Shown here: positions 16,432-25,317 of the stretch, one piece after another | Layout: every line of letters starts with the position of its first letter | Numbering within the stretch: the stretch's first letter is position 1 | NCBI GenBank assembly: GCA_944387035.1 | Contig: CALXDJ010000006.1 | Coordinates: 1 to 64,000, forward strand | DNA: 64,000 bases | Origin: an uncultured Oscillospiraceae bacterium | GTDB taxonomy: Bacteria; Bacillota; Clostridia; Oscillospirales; Oscillospiraceae | Direction of reading: 5' to 3' | The notes under the pieces: generated by a model | Told to the model about the DNA's origin: nothing | Seen by the model: only the letters and a program-made list of their open reading frames with translations | Databases searched by the model: none | Position numbers and translations under genes: made by a program

Positions 16432-18102
16432 ATGCAGACGATCTACTATGACCTGCGGGACACCAAAGGTCAGCAAAAGGAAATTGAAGATAAGATCTCA
16501 GCCGCCGCCAAGATTTTGCGGGAGGGCGGTCTGGTGGCAATCCCCACGGAGACAGTGTATGGCCTGGGTGCCAACGGCCTGGATGCACAGGCCGTCAAGC
16601 GGATTTTTGAAGCCAAGGGGCGCCCGCAGGACAATCCCCTGATCCTCCATGTCACGGGGCCGCAGTGGCTGCCCCGGTACTGCCGGAATATTCCGCCCAT
16701 GGCCTACGTGCTGGCGCGGAAGTTCTGGCCCGGTCCCCTGACCATGATTCTGCAAAGGCAGAGTATTGTGCCGGATGAGACCACCGCAGGACTGGATACG
16801 GTCGCCGTGCGCTGCCCCAACCATCCGGTCACCCTGGCCATTATCCGGGAGGCGGGGGTGCCCATTGCGGCGCCCAGCGCCAACACCTCCGGCCGGCCCA
16901 GCTGTACCTCCGCCCAGGATGTGCTGGAGGATATGGACGGCAAGGTCGAGGGTGTGGTGGACGGCGGTCCCTGTTCCGTGGGTGTGGAATCCACCATTCT
17001 GGATCTGACCTGCCAGCCGCCCCGCCTGCTGCGTCCGGGCGGACTGCCGCTGGAGGATCTGGAGCGCCTCATCGGCCATATTGATGTGGACCATGCGGTG
17101 ACCGCTCCGCTGCAGGAGGGAGAAAAGCCCAAAGCACCGGGAATGAAATACCGCCACTATGCCCCCAAGGCTCCGGTGACGGTGGTCACGGGAGCACCGG
17201 AAGCCTCCGCCCGGGAGATTCAGCGCCGGGCAGGAAAGGGCGCGGGCATCATCTGCTTTGATGAGTATGCGGATTTGTTCCGGGGAATGGAAGTCCATAC
17301 CCTGGGCCCCAGCGGGGACAAATTGGTGCAGGCCCAGCGGGTGTTTGACGCCCTACGGACGTTTGACAACAGTGACGTTACGGAGATTTATACGCAGTGC
17401 CCGGATAACCGGGGACTGGGTCTTGCCATCGGCAACCGGCTGAAAAAGGCCGCCGGCTTCCATGTGGTGGAGGCAGACAGCCAGCGGGTGGTGCTTGGCA
17501 TTACCGGCGGTACGGGTGCAGGAAAGACCAGCGCCCTGCGGGCCGTTGAGGCACTGGGCGGCCAGGTGATTGACTGCGATGCGGCTTACCATGAGATGCT
17601 GGCCGAAAACGAGGAGCTGCGCAACGCCATCAACGAAAAGTTCCCCGGCGTTTTCCGCAGCGACGGCTCCCTGAACCGGCGGAAGCTGGGAGAAGAGGTC
17701 TTTGCCCGGAAGGACCGGATGGAGCAGCTCAATGAGATCGTTTTCCGTTTCCTGGTGCCGGAGATTGAGCGCAGGGTGGAAGCCCTGCCCGACGGGCTGT
17801 ATGCCATTGATGCGGTGAACCTGCTGGAGAGCGGATTGGATCACTTGTGTGACCAGACCATCGCCGTCACGGCACCGCTGGAGCTGCGGGTGCGGCGGAT
17901 CATGGCCCGGGACGGAATTACGGAACAATATGCCCGGCTGCGGATTTCCGCACAGAAAGCCGACGAATACTATCGGAGCAAATGCGACTGTGAATTGACC
18001 AATTCTGCCGACACGGCAGAGGCGTTTCAGGCTGATGCCCAGATGTTCTTCCATCGGATGGTGGAGGCCATTCGGGAGGAAAAGCGCCACGGGACGACCT
18101 GA
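16432..18102 (+). CDS. Fused threonylcarbamoyl-AMP synthase (Sua5) and dephospho-CoA kinase (CoaE)
   Basis: A 556-residue bifunctional protein. Residues about 1-345 are a full Sua5/YrdC-type L-threonylcarbamoyladenylate synthase: PTETVYGLGANGLD, the KGRPQDNPLILHV motif, PGPLTMIL, SANTSGRPS and the C-terminal Sua5 domain after APGMKYRHYAPK. Residues about 355-550 are dephospho-CoA kinase: P-loop GITGGTGAGKTSALRA, VIDCDAAYHEML, DAVNLLESGLD and RRIMARDG. It therefore joins the first step of tRNA t6A formation with the last step of CoA synthesis. One continuous reading frame with no stop or shift at the junction argues for a real fusion. Sits between prfA and an aminopeptidase. Confidence 0.9.
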   Translation: MQTIYYDLRDTKGQQKEIEDKISAAAKILREGGLVAIPTETVYGLGANGLDAQAVKRIFEAKGRPQDNPLILHVTGPQWLPRYCRNIPPMAYVLARKFWPGPLTMILQRQSIVPDETTAGLDTVAVRCPNHPVTLAIIREAGVPIAAPSANTSGRPSCTSAQDVLEDMDGKVEGVVDGGPCSVGVESTILDLTCQPPRLLRPGGLPLEDLERLIGHIDVDHAVTAPLQEGEKPKAPGMKYRHYAPKAPVTVVTGAPEASAREIQRRAGKGAGIICFDEYADLFRGMEVHTLGPSGDKLVQAQRVFDALRTFDNSDVTEIYTQCPDNRGLGLAIGNRLKKAAGFHVVEADSQRVVLGITGGTGAGKTSALRAVEALGGQVIDCDAAYHEMLAENEELRNAINEKFPGVFRSDGSLNRRKLGEEVFARKDRMEQLNEIVFRFLVPEIERRVEALPDGLYAIDAVNLLESGLDHLCDQTIAVTAPLELRVRRIMARDGITEQYARLRISAQKADEYYRSKCDCELTNSADTAEAFQADAQMFFHRMVEAIREEKRHGTT

Positions 18103-18133
18103 AAATTTCCGACGATAGAAGGAGGAACCAACC

Positions 18134-19534
18134 ATGTCTGATGAGATCAAGGATCTGAAAAAGAAGCTGCTTTCCAGCCGGAAAAACGGATATGACCGGC
18201 TGAGCCAGGAACAGCTGGAGGCCATGGAGACCTACTGTGCATCTTACAAGACGTTCCTGGATGCCAGTAAGACCGAGCGGCTGTGCGCCGCGGAGACGGT
18301 GCGTCTGGCAGAGGCGGCGGGCTACCGGCCCTATGTCCGGGGAGAACAGCTCAAAAGCGGCGACAAGGTGTATGTGTGCAACCGGGGTAAGGCGGTGATG
18401 CTGGCCCATATCGGCCGGGAGTCTCTGGAGCATGGCGCGCAGATTACGGCTGCGCACATTGATGCGCCCCGTCTGGATCTCAAGCCCAATCCCCTCTATG
18501 AGGACAGTGAGCTGGCCCTGCTGAAAACCCACTATTACGGCGGCATCCGCAAGTATCACTGGGTGACGATCCCCCTGGAGCTGCGGGGTGTGGTGGCGCT
18601 CAAGAACGGCGAGCAGGTGGCGGTGAACCTGGGCGCGGACCCGGGCGATCCTTTGCTGGTGATTACGGATCTGCTGCCCCATCTGGGCATGGAGCAGAGC
18701 AAAAAGCCCCTGGGTGAGGCAGTGCCCGGCGAGACGCTGAACCTGCTCATCGGCAGCCGTCCCATCGGAGACGAGGAGGACAGCGGCCGGGTGAAGCTGG
18801 CAGTGATGCAGCTGCTGCACGATAAGTACGGCATCACGGAGGATGATTTCACCTCTGCGGAGCTGGAGGCTGTCCCGGCGGTCAAGTCCTGCGACATCGG
18901 TCTGGACCGCAGCATGATCGGTGCCTACGGCCATGATGACCGGGTGTGTGCGTATGCCGCGCTGAAGGCTCTGCTGGATCTGACGGAAACACCCGCTAAG
19001 ACTGCGGTTTGTGTCCTGGCGGATAAGGAGGAGATCGGCTCCGACGGTGTGACAGGTATGCAGTCGGCTGCCTTTGACACCTTCATGGAGGACCTGTGCG
19101 AAAGCCAGGGCGTGGCGGTTCGGGTATGCTTTGCCAACTCGTTCTGCCTCAGCGCCGATGTTACTGCGGCCTATGATCCGGATTATCCCGAGGTTTACGA
19201 AAAGCGCAATGCGGCGTATCTGAACTATGGCGTGGGTCTGTGCAAGTATACCGGCGCCCGGGGCAAATCCGGCGCCTCCGACGCCGACGCGGAGACTGTG
19301 GCTTATGTCCGCCGGATCTTTGACGAGGCCGGTGTGGTTTGGCAGATTGCCGAACTGGGCCGGGTGGATGCCGGCGGCGGCGGGACCGTGGCGGCGTATA
19401 TGGCCAACCGCAACATCACCACCCTGGATGCCGGCGTGCCGGTGCTGAGCATGCACGCCCCCTTTGAAACGGTGGCAAAGCTGGACTGCTACGAGACGTA
19501 CCGCGGTATGAAAGCCGTCTATCAGGCGGAATAA
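18134..19534 (+). CDS. M18 family aminopeptidase
   Basis: A 466-residue cytosolic metallo-aminopeptidase of family M18 that removes N-terminal residues, often Asp/Glu or Leu, from peptides. Zinc ligands and catalytic residues are visible as AAHIDAPRLDLK (about residue 110), GAYGHDDRVCAYAALKAL, the catalytic pair in DKEEIGSDG, and the C-terminal MHAPFETVAKLDCYETY. The ATG follows GAAGGAGGAA. It is 31 bp after the Sua5-CoaE gene and ends at a strong terminator, so it closes the prfA transcript. Confidence 0.9.
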   Translation: MSDEIKDLKKKLLSSRKNGYDRLSQEQLEAMETYCASYKTFLDASKTERLCAAETVRLAEAAGYRPYVRGEQLKSGDKVYVCNRGKAVMLAHIGRESLEHGAQITAAHIDAPRLDLKPNPLYEDSELALLKTHYYGGIRKYHWVTIPLELRGVVALKNGEQVAVNLGADPGDPLLVITDLLPHLGMEQSKKPLGEAVPGETLNLLIGSRPIGDEEDSGRVKLAVMQLLHDKYGITEDDFTSAELEAVPAVKSCDIGLDRSMIGAYGHDDRVCAYAALKALLDLTETPAKTAVCVLADKEEIGSDGVTGMQSAAFDTFMEDLCESQGVAVRVCFANSFCLSADVTAAYDPDYPEVYEKRNAAYLNYGVGLCKYTGARGKSGASDADAETVAYVRRIFDEAGVVWQIAELGRVDAGGGGTVAAYMANRNITTLDAGVPVLSMHAPFETVAKLDCYETYRGMKAVYQAE

Positions 19535-19540
19535 CAAACA

Positions 19541-19568
19541 AAAAGGAGCGCCAAAAGGCGCTCCTTTT
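19541..19568 (+). terminator. Terminator after the M18 aminopeptidase gene
   Basis: Perfect 12-bp stem AAAAGGAGCGCC / GGCGCTCCTTTT around AAAA. Confidence 0.9.
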
Positions 19569-19621
19569 GCGTTTGCCAGCAGATGGAATCTGGCAAAATG
19601 CCCACCACTTGTGGACGGATG

Positions 19622-19674
19622 TGCGCAACTTTCCCTGTTTTCTCCAAAAATTTTTTCCCAAATTTAGTTGCGCA
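19622..19674. repeat. Inverted repeat overlapping the promoter of the ACT-hom-lysC operon
   Basis: TGCGCAACT (19622-19630) recurs inverted as AGTTGCGCA (19666-19674), separated by 35 bp of AT-rich DNA. The right half covers the -35 hexamer, which suggests a two-site operator; it might also fold in an RNA from the other strand. Confidence 0.4.
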
Positions 19675-19696
19675 GATGGGAAAAATATGATACGAT
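19668..19696 (+). promoter_or_regulatory. Promoter of the ACT-hom-lysC genes
   Basis: TTGCGC (19668-19673), 17 bp, TACGAT (19691-19696). Confidence 0.5.
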
Positions 19697-19738
19697 GAGC
19701 GACGTCTAGAGACAAATGACCGTAGGAGGCGGACGAAT

Positions 19739-20179
19739 ATGGCGAAATCCATCAAGTACTACATTGTAGCGGCGGATGCGCTGCCTGAGATTTTTATCAA
19801 GGTAGCAGAGGCCAAGCGCATGATGCAGACGGGGGAAGTGTCCACGGTAGGGGCGGCCACCCGCCTGGCGGGAATCAGCCGCAGCGCATTTTACAAGTAC
19901 AAGGATTCCGTGCAGCCCTTCAACGACATGAAGTCGGAGCATATTATCACATTTTATGCCATGCTGAAGGATACTGCCGGTGTTCTGAGCCGTGTGCTGT
20001 CTGTGTTCGCCACCTCCGGCGCCAATATCCTCACCATCAACCAGAGCATTCCCACCAACGGCTGTGCGGCGGTGACGATTTCTGCCGAGACCAGCGATAT
20101 GGCGGAATCTCTGGAGCAGCTCCTGGCCGATGTGGCGGGGCTGGACGGTGTGGTGAAATTTGAGATTCTGGCAGGCTGA
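19739..20179 (+). CDS. PheB-like ACT domain protein
   Basis: A 146-residue protein of the PheB/UPF0735 type. The N-terminal 65 residues hold a short helix-turn-helix-like stretch (VGAATRLAGISRSAFYKYKD), and residues about 70-145 form an ACT domain, a small-molecule-sensing fold for amino acids: IITFYAMLKDTAGVLSRVL. Such proteins sit beside aspartate-pathway genes and are thought to act as amino-acid-responsive regulators; DNA binding is unproven. The start ATG follows GTAGGAGG. The stop is only 13 bp before hom, so they share a transcript. Confidence 0.85.
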   Translation: MAKSIKYYIVAADALPEIFIKVAEAKRMMQTGEVSTVGAATRLAGISRSAFYKYKDSVQPFNDMKSEHIITFYAMLKDTAGVLSRVLSVFATSGANILTINQSIPTNGCAAVTISAETSDMAESLEQLLADVAGLDGVVKFEILAG

Positions 20180-20192
20180 GAGGAAGAATGAG

Positions 20193-21386
20193 ATGATACA
20201 AATCGCGATTCTGGGCCTTGGCACCGTGGGGACCGGTGTTGCCAAGGTAGTGGCGGAAAACGCCAAACAGATCGAACGGAAACTTGGGGAGCCCCTCCAG
20301 GTCAAGGCCATTTTGGTCCGTCACTTTAAGGATGGACCCTACCGCCAGCTGATGACGGATGACTTCCGGAAAATCGAGGAGGATGAGAGCATCCGGGTGG
20401 TGGTGGAAACCATCGGCGGCGTGGAGGCGGCTTACGAGTATACGAAGCGGGCGCTCCAGGCGGGCAAGCATGTGGTGACCGCCAATAAACAGCTGGTGGC
20501 GGAGCGCGGCTGCGAGCTGCTGGAGCTGGCCCGGAAAAAGAACGTCAGCTATCTCTTTGAGGCCAGCGTGGGCGGCGGCATCCCCGTGCTCCATCCCCTG
20601 ACGCAGTGCATGGCGGCCAACCGCATTGATGAGGTGTACGGCATCCTCAACGGTACCACCAATTACATTTTATCCCGCATGGTCCGCACCGGCGCTTTCT
20701 TCTCCGATGCCCTGCGGGAGGCCCAGGCCAAGGGCTATGCCGAGGCGGATCCCACTGCCGACGTGGAGGGCATCGACGCCGGGCGCAAGATCTGCATCCT
20801 GGCGGATCTGGCCTTTGGCTATCAGGTGGATCCGGCCGTGGTGCCCATGGAGGGAATTTCCCGCCTATCCTTGCGGGATGTGAAAATTGCACAGAGAGCC
20901 GGTTACCGGATCAAGCTCCTGGGCCGGGCTGTGCGAATGCCCGGCGGCGGCCGGACGGCCTATGTGGCGCCCCACTTAATTCCGGAGGATAACCCCATCG
21001 CCAATGTGGAGGATGTGTTCAACGCAGTGATGATCCGGGGAAATGCCACCGGCGATGTGATGTTCTACGGCAAGGGCGCCGGAGAGCTGCCTACCGCTTC
21101 GGCCTGCGTGGCGGATGTGATGGAGTGCCTGCAGGCCAGCCCCCGGCGGGAAGAGATCGGCTGGGCGGCGGATACTACGGGCTTTGTGGATCCGGAACAG
21201 CTGCGCACCCGCTACTATTTCCGCATTGAAGGCAGCCTGACCGATGCCGCCATGGCCTTTGGCCAGGTGGAAGTCCTCAGTGAGGACGGAGAAACCGCGT
21301 TCCTGACCGACGCCATCAGCGGACAGGATGCCGCAGACCAGTCTCAGCGGCTCAATGTACTGGCGTGTATCCGGGTGCTGGCCTGA
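20193..21386 (+). CDS. hom: Homoserine dehydrogenase
   Basis: A 397-residue enzyme that reduces aspartate semialdehyde to homoserine with NAD(P)H, the branch point to threonine and methionine. The Rossmann loop ILGLGTVGTGVAKV opens the protein; VVVETIGGVEAAYEY, TANKQLVAERG, the catalytic-site GILNGTTNYILSRM and EADPTADVEGIDAGRK follow. It is about 30 residues shorter than the common Gram-positive form, and the C-terminal ACT domain lacks the usual DxPG-type turn, so feedback control may differ. The ATG at 20193 follows GAGAGGAAGAA; an upstream frame of 11 codons is not used. Confidence 0.93.
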   Translation: MIQIAILGLGTVGTGVAKVVAENAKQIERKLGEPLQVKAILVRHFKDGPYRQLMTDDFRKIEEDESIRVVVETIGGVEAAYEYTKRALQAGKHVVTANKQLVAERGCELLELARKKNVSYLFEASVGGGIPVLHPLTQCMAANRIDEVYGILNGTTNYILSRMVRTGAFFSDALREAQAKGYAEADPTADVEGIDAGRKICILADLAFGYQVDPAVVPMEGISRLSLRDVKIAQRAGYRIKLLGRAVRMPGGGRTAYVAPHLIPEDNPIANVEDVFNAVMIRGNATGDVMFYGKGAGELPTASACVADVMECLQASPRREEIGWAADTTGFVDPEQLRTRYYFRIEGSLTDAAMAFGQVEVLSEDGETAFLTDAISGQDAADQSQRLNVLACIRVLA

Positions 21387-21452
21387 AACACAAGACAGCC
21401 CCTGCGGCGTATAATGGAGCGGCGCAGAATCTAAAGCAAAGAGGGAAACACT

Positions 21453-22664
21453 ATGAGTTTGATCGTACAGAAATTCGGCGGCAGTTCCGTGCGGGATGCC
21501 CAGCGCATCCGGAACGTGGCGGGCATTATCGCCGAGACTTACCTGGCGGGCAACGACGTGATCGTGGTTTTGTCTGCGCAGGGAGATACCACAGATGATC
21601 TCATCGCGAAGGCGGAGGAGATCAACCGCAATCCGTCCAAACGGGAGATGGACATGCTTCTGGCCACCGGTGAGCAGATTTCCGTGGCGCTGTGCGCCAT
21701 GGCGCTGGAGGCTATGGGCCTGCCTTGCGTGTCTTTGACGGCCTGGCAGGTGGGCATTCAGTCCACTACCGTTCACTCCGATGCCCGGATCAAGAAAATC
21801 GATTCTGAGCGGGTACAGGCGGAGTTGGATCAGCACCGGATCGTGATTGTCACCGGCTTCCAGGGCGTGGACCGGCTGGGCGACATCACCACCCTGGGCC
21901 GCGGCGGATCGGATACCAGTGCTGTGGCGTTGGCTGCGGCTTTCCGGGCGGATCTGTGCCAGATCTACACCGATGTGGACGGTGTGTACACCACCGATCC
22001 CCGCATTGTTCCCAACGCCCGGAAACTGGATGAAATTACGTATGATGAGATGCTGGAGCTGGCCAGCCAGGGCGCCCAGGTGCTCCACAACCGCAGTGTG
22101 GAGCTGGCCAAGAAGTTCAGAGTGAATTTGGAAGTCGTGTCCAGTCTGGAACGCAAGCCCGGCACGAAAGTTAAGGAGGTTACCAAAGTGGAGAAGACCA
22201 ATATCGCCGGCGTCGCCAAGGACACCAGCATTGCCCGTGTGGCCCTGATCGGATTGCAGCACAACCCCGGCGTTGCTTTCCAGGTGTTCGATCTTTTGAG
22301 CAAGCATAACATCAATGTGGATGTGATTTTGCAGTCCATCGGCCGGGAGGAGACTAAGGATATCACCTTTACCGTGCACAAGAAGGATCTGCAGGAGGCG
22401 GAGGATATCCTCAACGAGCACAAGGAGGCCCTGCGCTTCGACCACATTGAGGCCGATGAGAAGATTGGCAAGGTGTCTATCGTGGGCGCTGGCCTCATGA
22501 GCAACTGCGGCGTGGCAGCCCGGATGTTCGAGGCCCTCTATGAGGCGGGGATCAATATTCAGATGATCAATACCTCTGAGATTCGAGTTTCCGTGCTGCT
22601 GGATGAAGAGGATGTGAACCGGGCAGTCAAGGCAGTGCACGCCAAGTTCTTTGACGAACTTTGA
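21453..22664 (+). CDS. lysC: Aspartate kinase
   Basis: A 403-residue enzyme that phosphorylates aspartate, the first step toward lysine, threonine and methionine. The kinase domain begins with IVQKFGGSSV and includes GRGGSDTSAVALAAA and YTDVDGVYTTDPR. Two ACT domains follow (about residues 265-330 and 345-400), the sites of allosteric feedback. Its place behind an ACT regulator and hom makes an aspartate-pathway operon. I looked for a lysine riboswitch in the 66-bp gap before it and none fits. Confidence 0.95.
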   Translation: MSLIVQKFGGSSVRDAQRIRNVAGIIAETYLAGNDVIVVLSAQGDTTDDLIAKAEEINRNPSKREMDMLLATGEQISVALCAMALEAMGLPCVSLTAWQVGIQSTTVHSDARIKKIDSERVQAELDQHRIVIVTGFQGVDRLGDITTLGRGGSDTSAVALAAAFRADLCQIYTDVDGVYTTDPRIVPNARKLDEITYDEMLELASQGAQVLHNRSVELAKKFRVNLEVVSSLERKPGTKVKEVTKVEKTNIAGVAKDTSIARVALIGLQHNPGVAFQVFDLLSKHNINVDVILQSIGREETKDITFTVHKKDLQEAEDILNEHKEALRFDHIEADEKIGKVSIVGAGLMSNCGVAARMFEALYEAGINIQMINTSEIRVSVLLDEEDVNRAVKAVHAKFFDEL

Positions 22665-22712
22665 TTGCCGACCCGGACGCAAGTCCAGCTAAGAAATATG
22701 AATACGACTTCT

Positions 22713-22767
22713 GGCGGCGCTGCCTGCGGGGCAGTGCCGCCGGAGGTTCAGCTGCGGCTATGCCGCA
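22713..22767 (+). other. Two hairpins between lysC and the ACT protein gene
   Basis: A 12-bp stem (22713-22724 with 22730-22741, one G-U) is followed by a 6-bp stem (22753-22758 with 22762-22767) directly before the AAGGAGG site. No U tract follows, so these are more likely RNA stability or processing elements than terminators. Confidence 0.5.
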
Positions 22768-22783
22768 TAAAAGGAGGAACCAT

Positions 22784-23053
22784 ATGAATGCCATTGTTAC
22801 CGTCGTCGGAAAGGATCGGGTGGGCATCATCGCAGCCATCTGCAACAAGCTGGCAGACTATAATGTGAATATTCTGGATATTTCTCAGACCATCCTGCAG
22901 GGCTCTTTCACCATGGTGATGGCTGTGGATGTCTCTGCGGCGACGGCGTCCTTCGGAGATTTGGGCGCTGCCCTGGCGGAGCTGGGCGGAGAGATGGGGC
23001 TTTCCATCCGCATTCAGCGGGAGGAGATCTTCAACGCCATGCACACGATTTGA
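22784..23053 (+). CDS. Small ACT domain protein (UPF0237)
   Basis: An 89-residue stand-alone ACT domain protein, related to glycine-cleavage regulator GcvR in fold. It starts [19 protein letters not shown], the typical ACT turn, and ends near residue 89. The ATG is fixed by AAGGAGGAACC. In Firmicutes this gene commonly precedes the UPF0210/DUF711 gene, as here (13-bp gap), suggesting that the pair works together, but neither has an established reaction. ACT domains bind amino acids, and the neighbours make an aspartate-family ligand plausible. Confidence 0.9.
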   Translation: MNAIVTVVGKDRVGIIAAICNKLADYNVNILDISQTILQGSFTMVMAVDVSAATASFGDLGAALAELGGEMGLSIRIQREEIFNAMHTI

Positions 23054-23066
23054 GGGGGAGGAGAGT

Positions 23067-24425
23067 ATGCTCAATCAACAGGATATTCTCTCCACCATTG
23101 AGATGATCGACCAGCAGCATCTGGATATCCGGACCATCACCATGGGAATTTCTCTGCTTTCCTGCTGTGATCCGGACCCCAAGCGGGCCTGCGACAAGAT
23201 CTACGAGAAGATCACCCGCTATGCTGAAAAGCTGGTCCGCACCGGTGAGGAGATCGAGCAGGAGTTCGGCATTCCCATCGTCAATAAGCGCATTTCTGTC
23301 ACGCCCATGGCCCTGGTGGCCGGTGCCAGCGACACGGAGGATTATGTGCCCTTTGCTCTGGCGCTGGACCGGGCGGCCCGGACCTGCGGCGTCAATTTCA
23401 TCGGCGGATATTCCGCCCTGGTGCAAAAGGGCATGACCATTGCCGATGAGCGGCTGATCCGCTCCATTCCGGAGGCTCTGTCCCGGACGGAGCTGGTGTG
23501 CTCGTCTGTAAATGTGGGCTCTACCAAGGCGGGCATCAACATGGACGCCGTAGCGCTCATGGGCCGGATCATCAAGGATACCGCCGCCGCCACCGCGGAC
23601 CGGGACGGTTTCGGCTGCGCCAAGCTGGTGGTGTTCTGCAACGCTGTGGAGGATAACCCCTTCATGGCCGGCGCCTTCCACGGTGTGGGCGAGGCGGAAA
23701 AGGTCATCAACGTGGGCGTCTCCGGCCCCGGTGTGGTCCATCATGCGCTGCAGGCCGTCAAGGGAGCACCCTTCGACGTGGTGGCTGAGACGGTGAAGAA
23801 GACCGCCTTCCGGGTGACCCGGATGGGTCAGCTGGTGGCCCAGGAGGCCAGCCGCCGTCTGGATACTCCCTTCGGTATCGTGGACTTGTCCCTGGCACCT
23901 ACGCCGGCCATCGGAGACAGCGTGGCCCGCATCCTGGAGGAAATGGGACTGGAGACCTGCGGTACCCACGGCACCACCGCGGCTCTGGCCCTCTTGAACG
24001 ACGCGGTGAAAAAGGGCGGCGTTATGGCCTCTTCCAGCGTGGGAGGCCTGTCCGGCGCTTTCATCCCGGTCAGTGAGGATGAGGGCATGATCGCCGCCGC
24101 CCGGCAGGGCACACTGTGCCTGGACAAGCTGGAGGCTATGACCTGCGTGTGTTCCGTGGGCCTGGATATGATCGCCGTGCCGGGAGACACTCCTGCTGAG
24201 ACGATCTCCGCCATCATCGCCGACGAAGCGGCCATCGGCATGGTCAACTGCAAGACCACTGCCGTGCGGCTGCTGCCCGCACCGGGCAAGACCGTGGGCG
24301 ACACCATTGAGATGGGCGGCCTGCTGGGCAGTGCGCCGGTGATGCCGGTGCATCCGGAGTCCAGCGCGGCATTCATCGCCCGGGGCGGACGGATTCCCGC
24401 CCCCATGCACAGCCTGAAGAACTGA
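23067..24425 (+). CDS. PFL family protein UPF0210 (DUF711)
   Basis: A 452-residue cytosolic protein of the DUF711/UPF0210 family, which has a pyruvate-formate-lyase-like barrel but lacks the glycyl radical site. Typical segments are [51 protein letters not shown] and the C-terminal [21 protein letters not shown]. Function unknown. The start ATG is set by GGGGGAGGAG, and the longer frame that would extend into the upstream ACT gene is not used. It forms a conserved pair with the small ACT protein. Confidence 0.9.
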   Translation: MLNQQDILSTIEMIDQQHLDIRTITMGISLLSCCDPDPKRACDKIYEKITRYAEKLVRTGEEIEQEFGIPIVNKRISVTPMALVAGASDTEDYVPFALALDRAARTCGVNFIGGYSALVQKGMTIADERLIRSIPEALSRTELVCSSVNVGSTKAGINMDAVALMGRIIKDTAAATADRDGFGCAKLVVFCNAVEDNPFMAGAFHGVGEAEKVINVGVSGPGVVHHALQAVKGAPFDVVAETVKKTAFRVTRMGQLVAQEASRRLDTPFGIVDLSLAPTPAIGDSVARILEEMGLETCGTHGTTAALALLNDAVKKGGVMASSSVGGLSGAFIPVSEDEGMIAAARQGTLCLDKLEAMTCVCSVGLDMIAVPGDTPAETISAIIADEAAIGMVNCKTTAVRLLPAPGKTVGDTIEMGGLLGSAPVMPVHPESSAAFIARGGRIPAPMHSLKN

Positions 24426-24459
24426 AAAAAGCGGACGGCAATCTGCCGTCCGCTTTTTT
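24425..24459. terminator. Bidirectional terminator between the DUF711 gene and queH
   Basis: GCGGACGGCA (24431-24440) pairs with TGCCGTCCGC (24444-24453), flanked by six A and six T, suitable for both convergent genes. Confidence 0.85.
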
Positions 24460-24502
24460 GATGTGATTTTCGGGAAAAGCAGCCGAAGCTGCCCGGGAAC
24501 GG

Positions 24503-25093
24503 TTATGGATTTTGGGGTGCAATTTCCTCCTGCTGGGCAAACCGTTCCCGGTCCCGGAGAATCTGCTTTTGGTAACGGTCCGCCTCGGAAAAGACGCAGC
24601 CGCAGTACTTCTGCATGTAAAAACCCAGTTCCCGGGCTTTTTGGTTGCCTGCCCGAAAGTTGGGGCGGAAATCCCGGTAGAGAAATTCCACACCGTACTG
24701 CCGGGCGTAGCGTTCCGCCGCCCGGGCAATGTTGTCGTGCTGCTGATAGGTGCTGGCCAGCAGGGTCGTGGTGAAGGCGGAAAACCCATGGGCGGCCGCG
24801 TAGCGGGCGGTGCCCTCCAGGCGGTGCTCATAGCAGTAGGTGCACCGTCCGTCAATGTTGTCCGCCACATGGCAGACAAACTCCCGCAGGCCGTAGTCCT
24901 CCTGTACCCGCACTTCCATGCCGATGGTGGGGGCGTACTCCAGCAGACAGTCCCGCCGGGCCTGATACTCCTTCCAGGGATGAATATTAGGGTTATACCA
25001 GAACGCCACCGGCTCCAGTCCCTCTTCCCGCAGCGGATCGATGCAGCTGAGAGAGCAGGGGGCACAGCAGCAGTGCAGTAAGATCTGATTCAT
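24503..25093 (-). CDS. queH: Epoxyqueuosine reductase QueH
   Basis: A 196-residue iron-sulfur enzyme that reduces epoxyqueuosine to queuosine in tRNA, the anaerobe alternative to QueG. Cysteine clusters are visible as LLHCCCAPC near the N-terminus (about residues 6-13), DGRCTYCYEHRL in the middle, and KYCGC toward the C-terminus; they bind the 4Fe-4S cluster and an additional metal. The size matches QueH (formerly DUF208). No other queuosine gene is present in the window. It is monocistronic and divergent from the activase operon. Confidence 0.92.
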   Translation of the reverse strand: MNQILLHCCCAPCSLSCIDPLREEGLEPVAFWYNPNIHPWKEYQARRDCLLEYAPTIGMEVRVQEDYGLREFVCHVADNIDGRCTYCYEHRLEGTARYAAAHGFSAFTTTLLASTYQQHDNIARAAERYARQYGVEFLYRDFRPNFRAGNQKARELGFYMQKYCGCVFSEADRYQKQILRDRERFAQQEEIAPQNP

Positions 25094-25127
25094 GAAAATC
25101 CCTCACTTTTGATACACTGATTGAGAC

Positions 25128-25156
25128 AGTATACCACATAAATGAGAAAAGTCCAA
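25128..25156 (-). promoter_or_regulatory. Promoter of queH
   Basis: On the minus strand, TTGGAC (25151-25156), 17 bp, TATACT (25128-25133). Confidence 0.65.
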
Positions 25157-25201
25157 GTCAAAACGTCCATGATTCCTTAACGCTTTCTTGATACAGTTGG
25201 C

Positions 25202-25217
25202 GCAATTTGTCAATTGC
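25202..25217. promoter_or_regulatory. Inverted repeat at the activase promoter
   Basis: GCAATT, 4 bp, AATTGC: a perfect 6-bp dyad overlapping the -35 of the activase promoter, a possible operator. Confidence 0.3.
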
Positions 25218-25242
25218 ACATTGGACGGGAAAAGTGTACAAT
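25214..25242 (+). promoter_or_regulatory. Promoter of the activase operon
   Basis: TTGCAC (25214-25219), 17 bp, TACAAT (25237-25242). Confidence 0.6.
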
Positions 25243-25317
25243 GCCAAGTAATGTGGTATCTTGTGGCTACCGGTCGAAATGGGCTGCGTAACCGTTTTCC
25301 CAAAGGAGGCATTTGCA

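Noticed and set aside
21387-21452. Lysine riboswitch before lysC
   Set aside because: The gap is only 66 nt, too short for the ~170-nt lysine aptamer, and no terminator is present.
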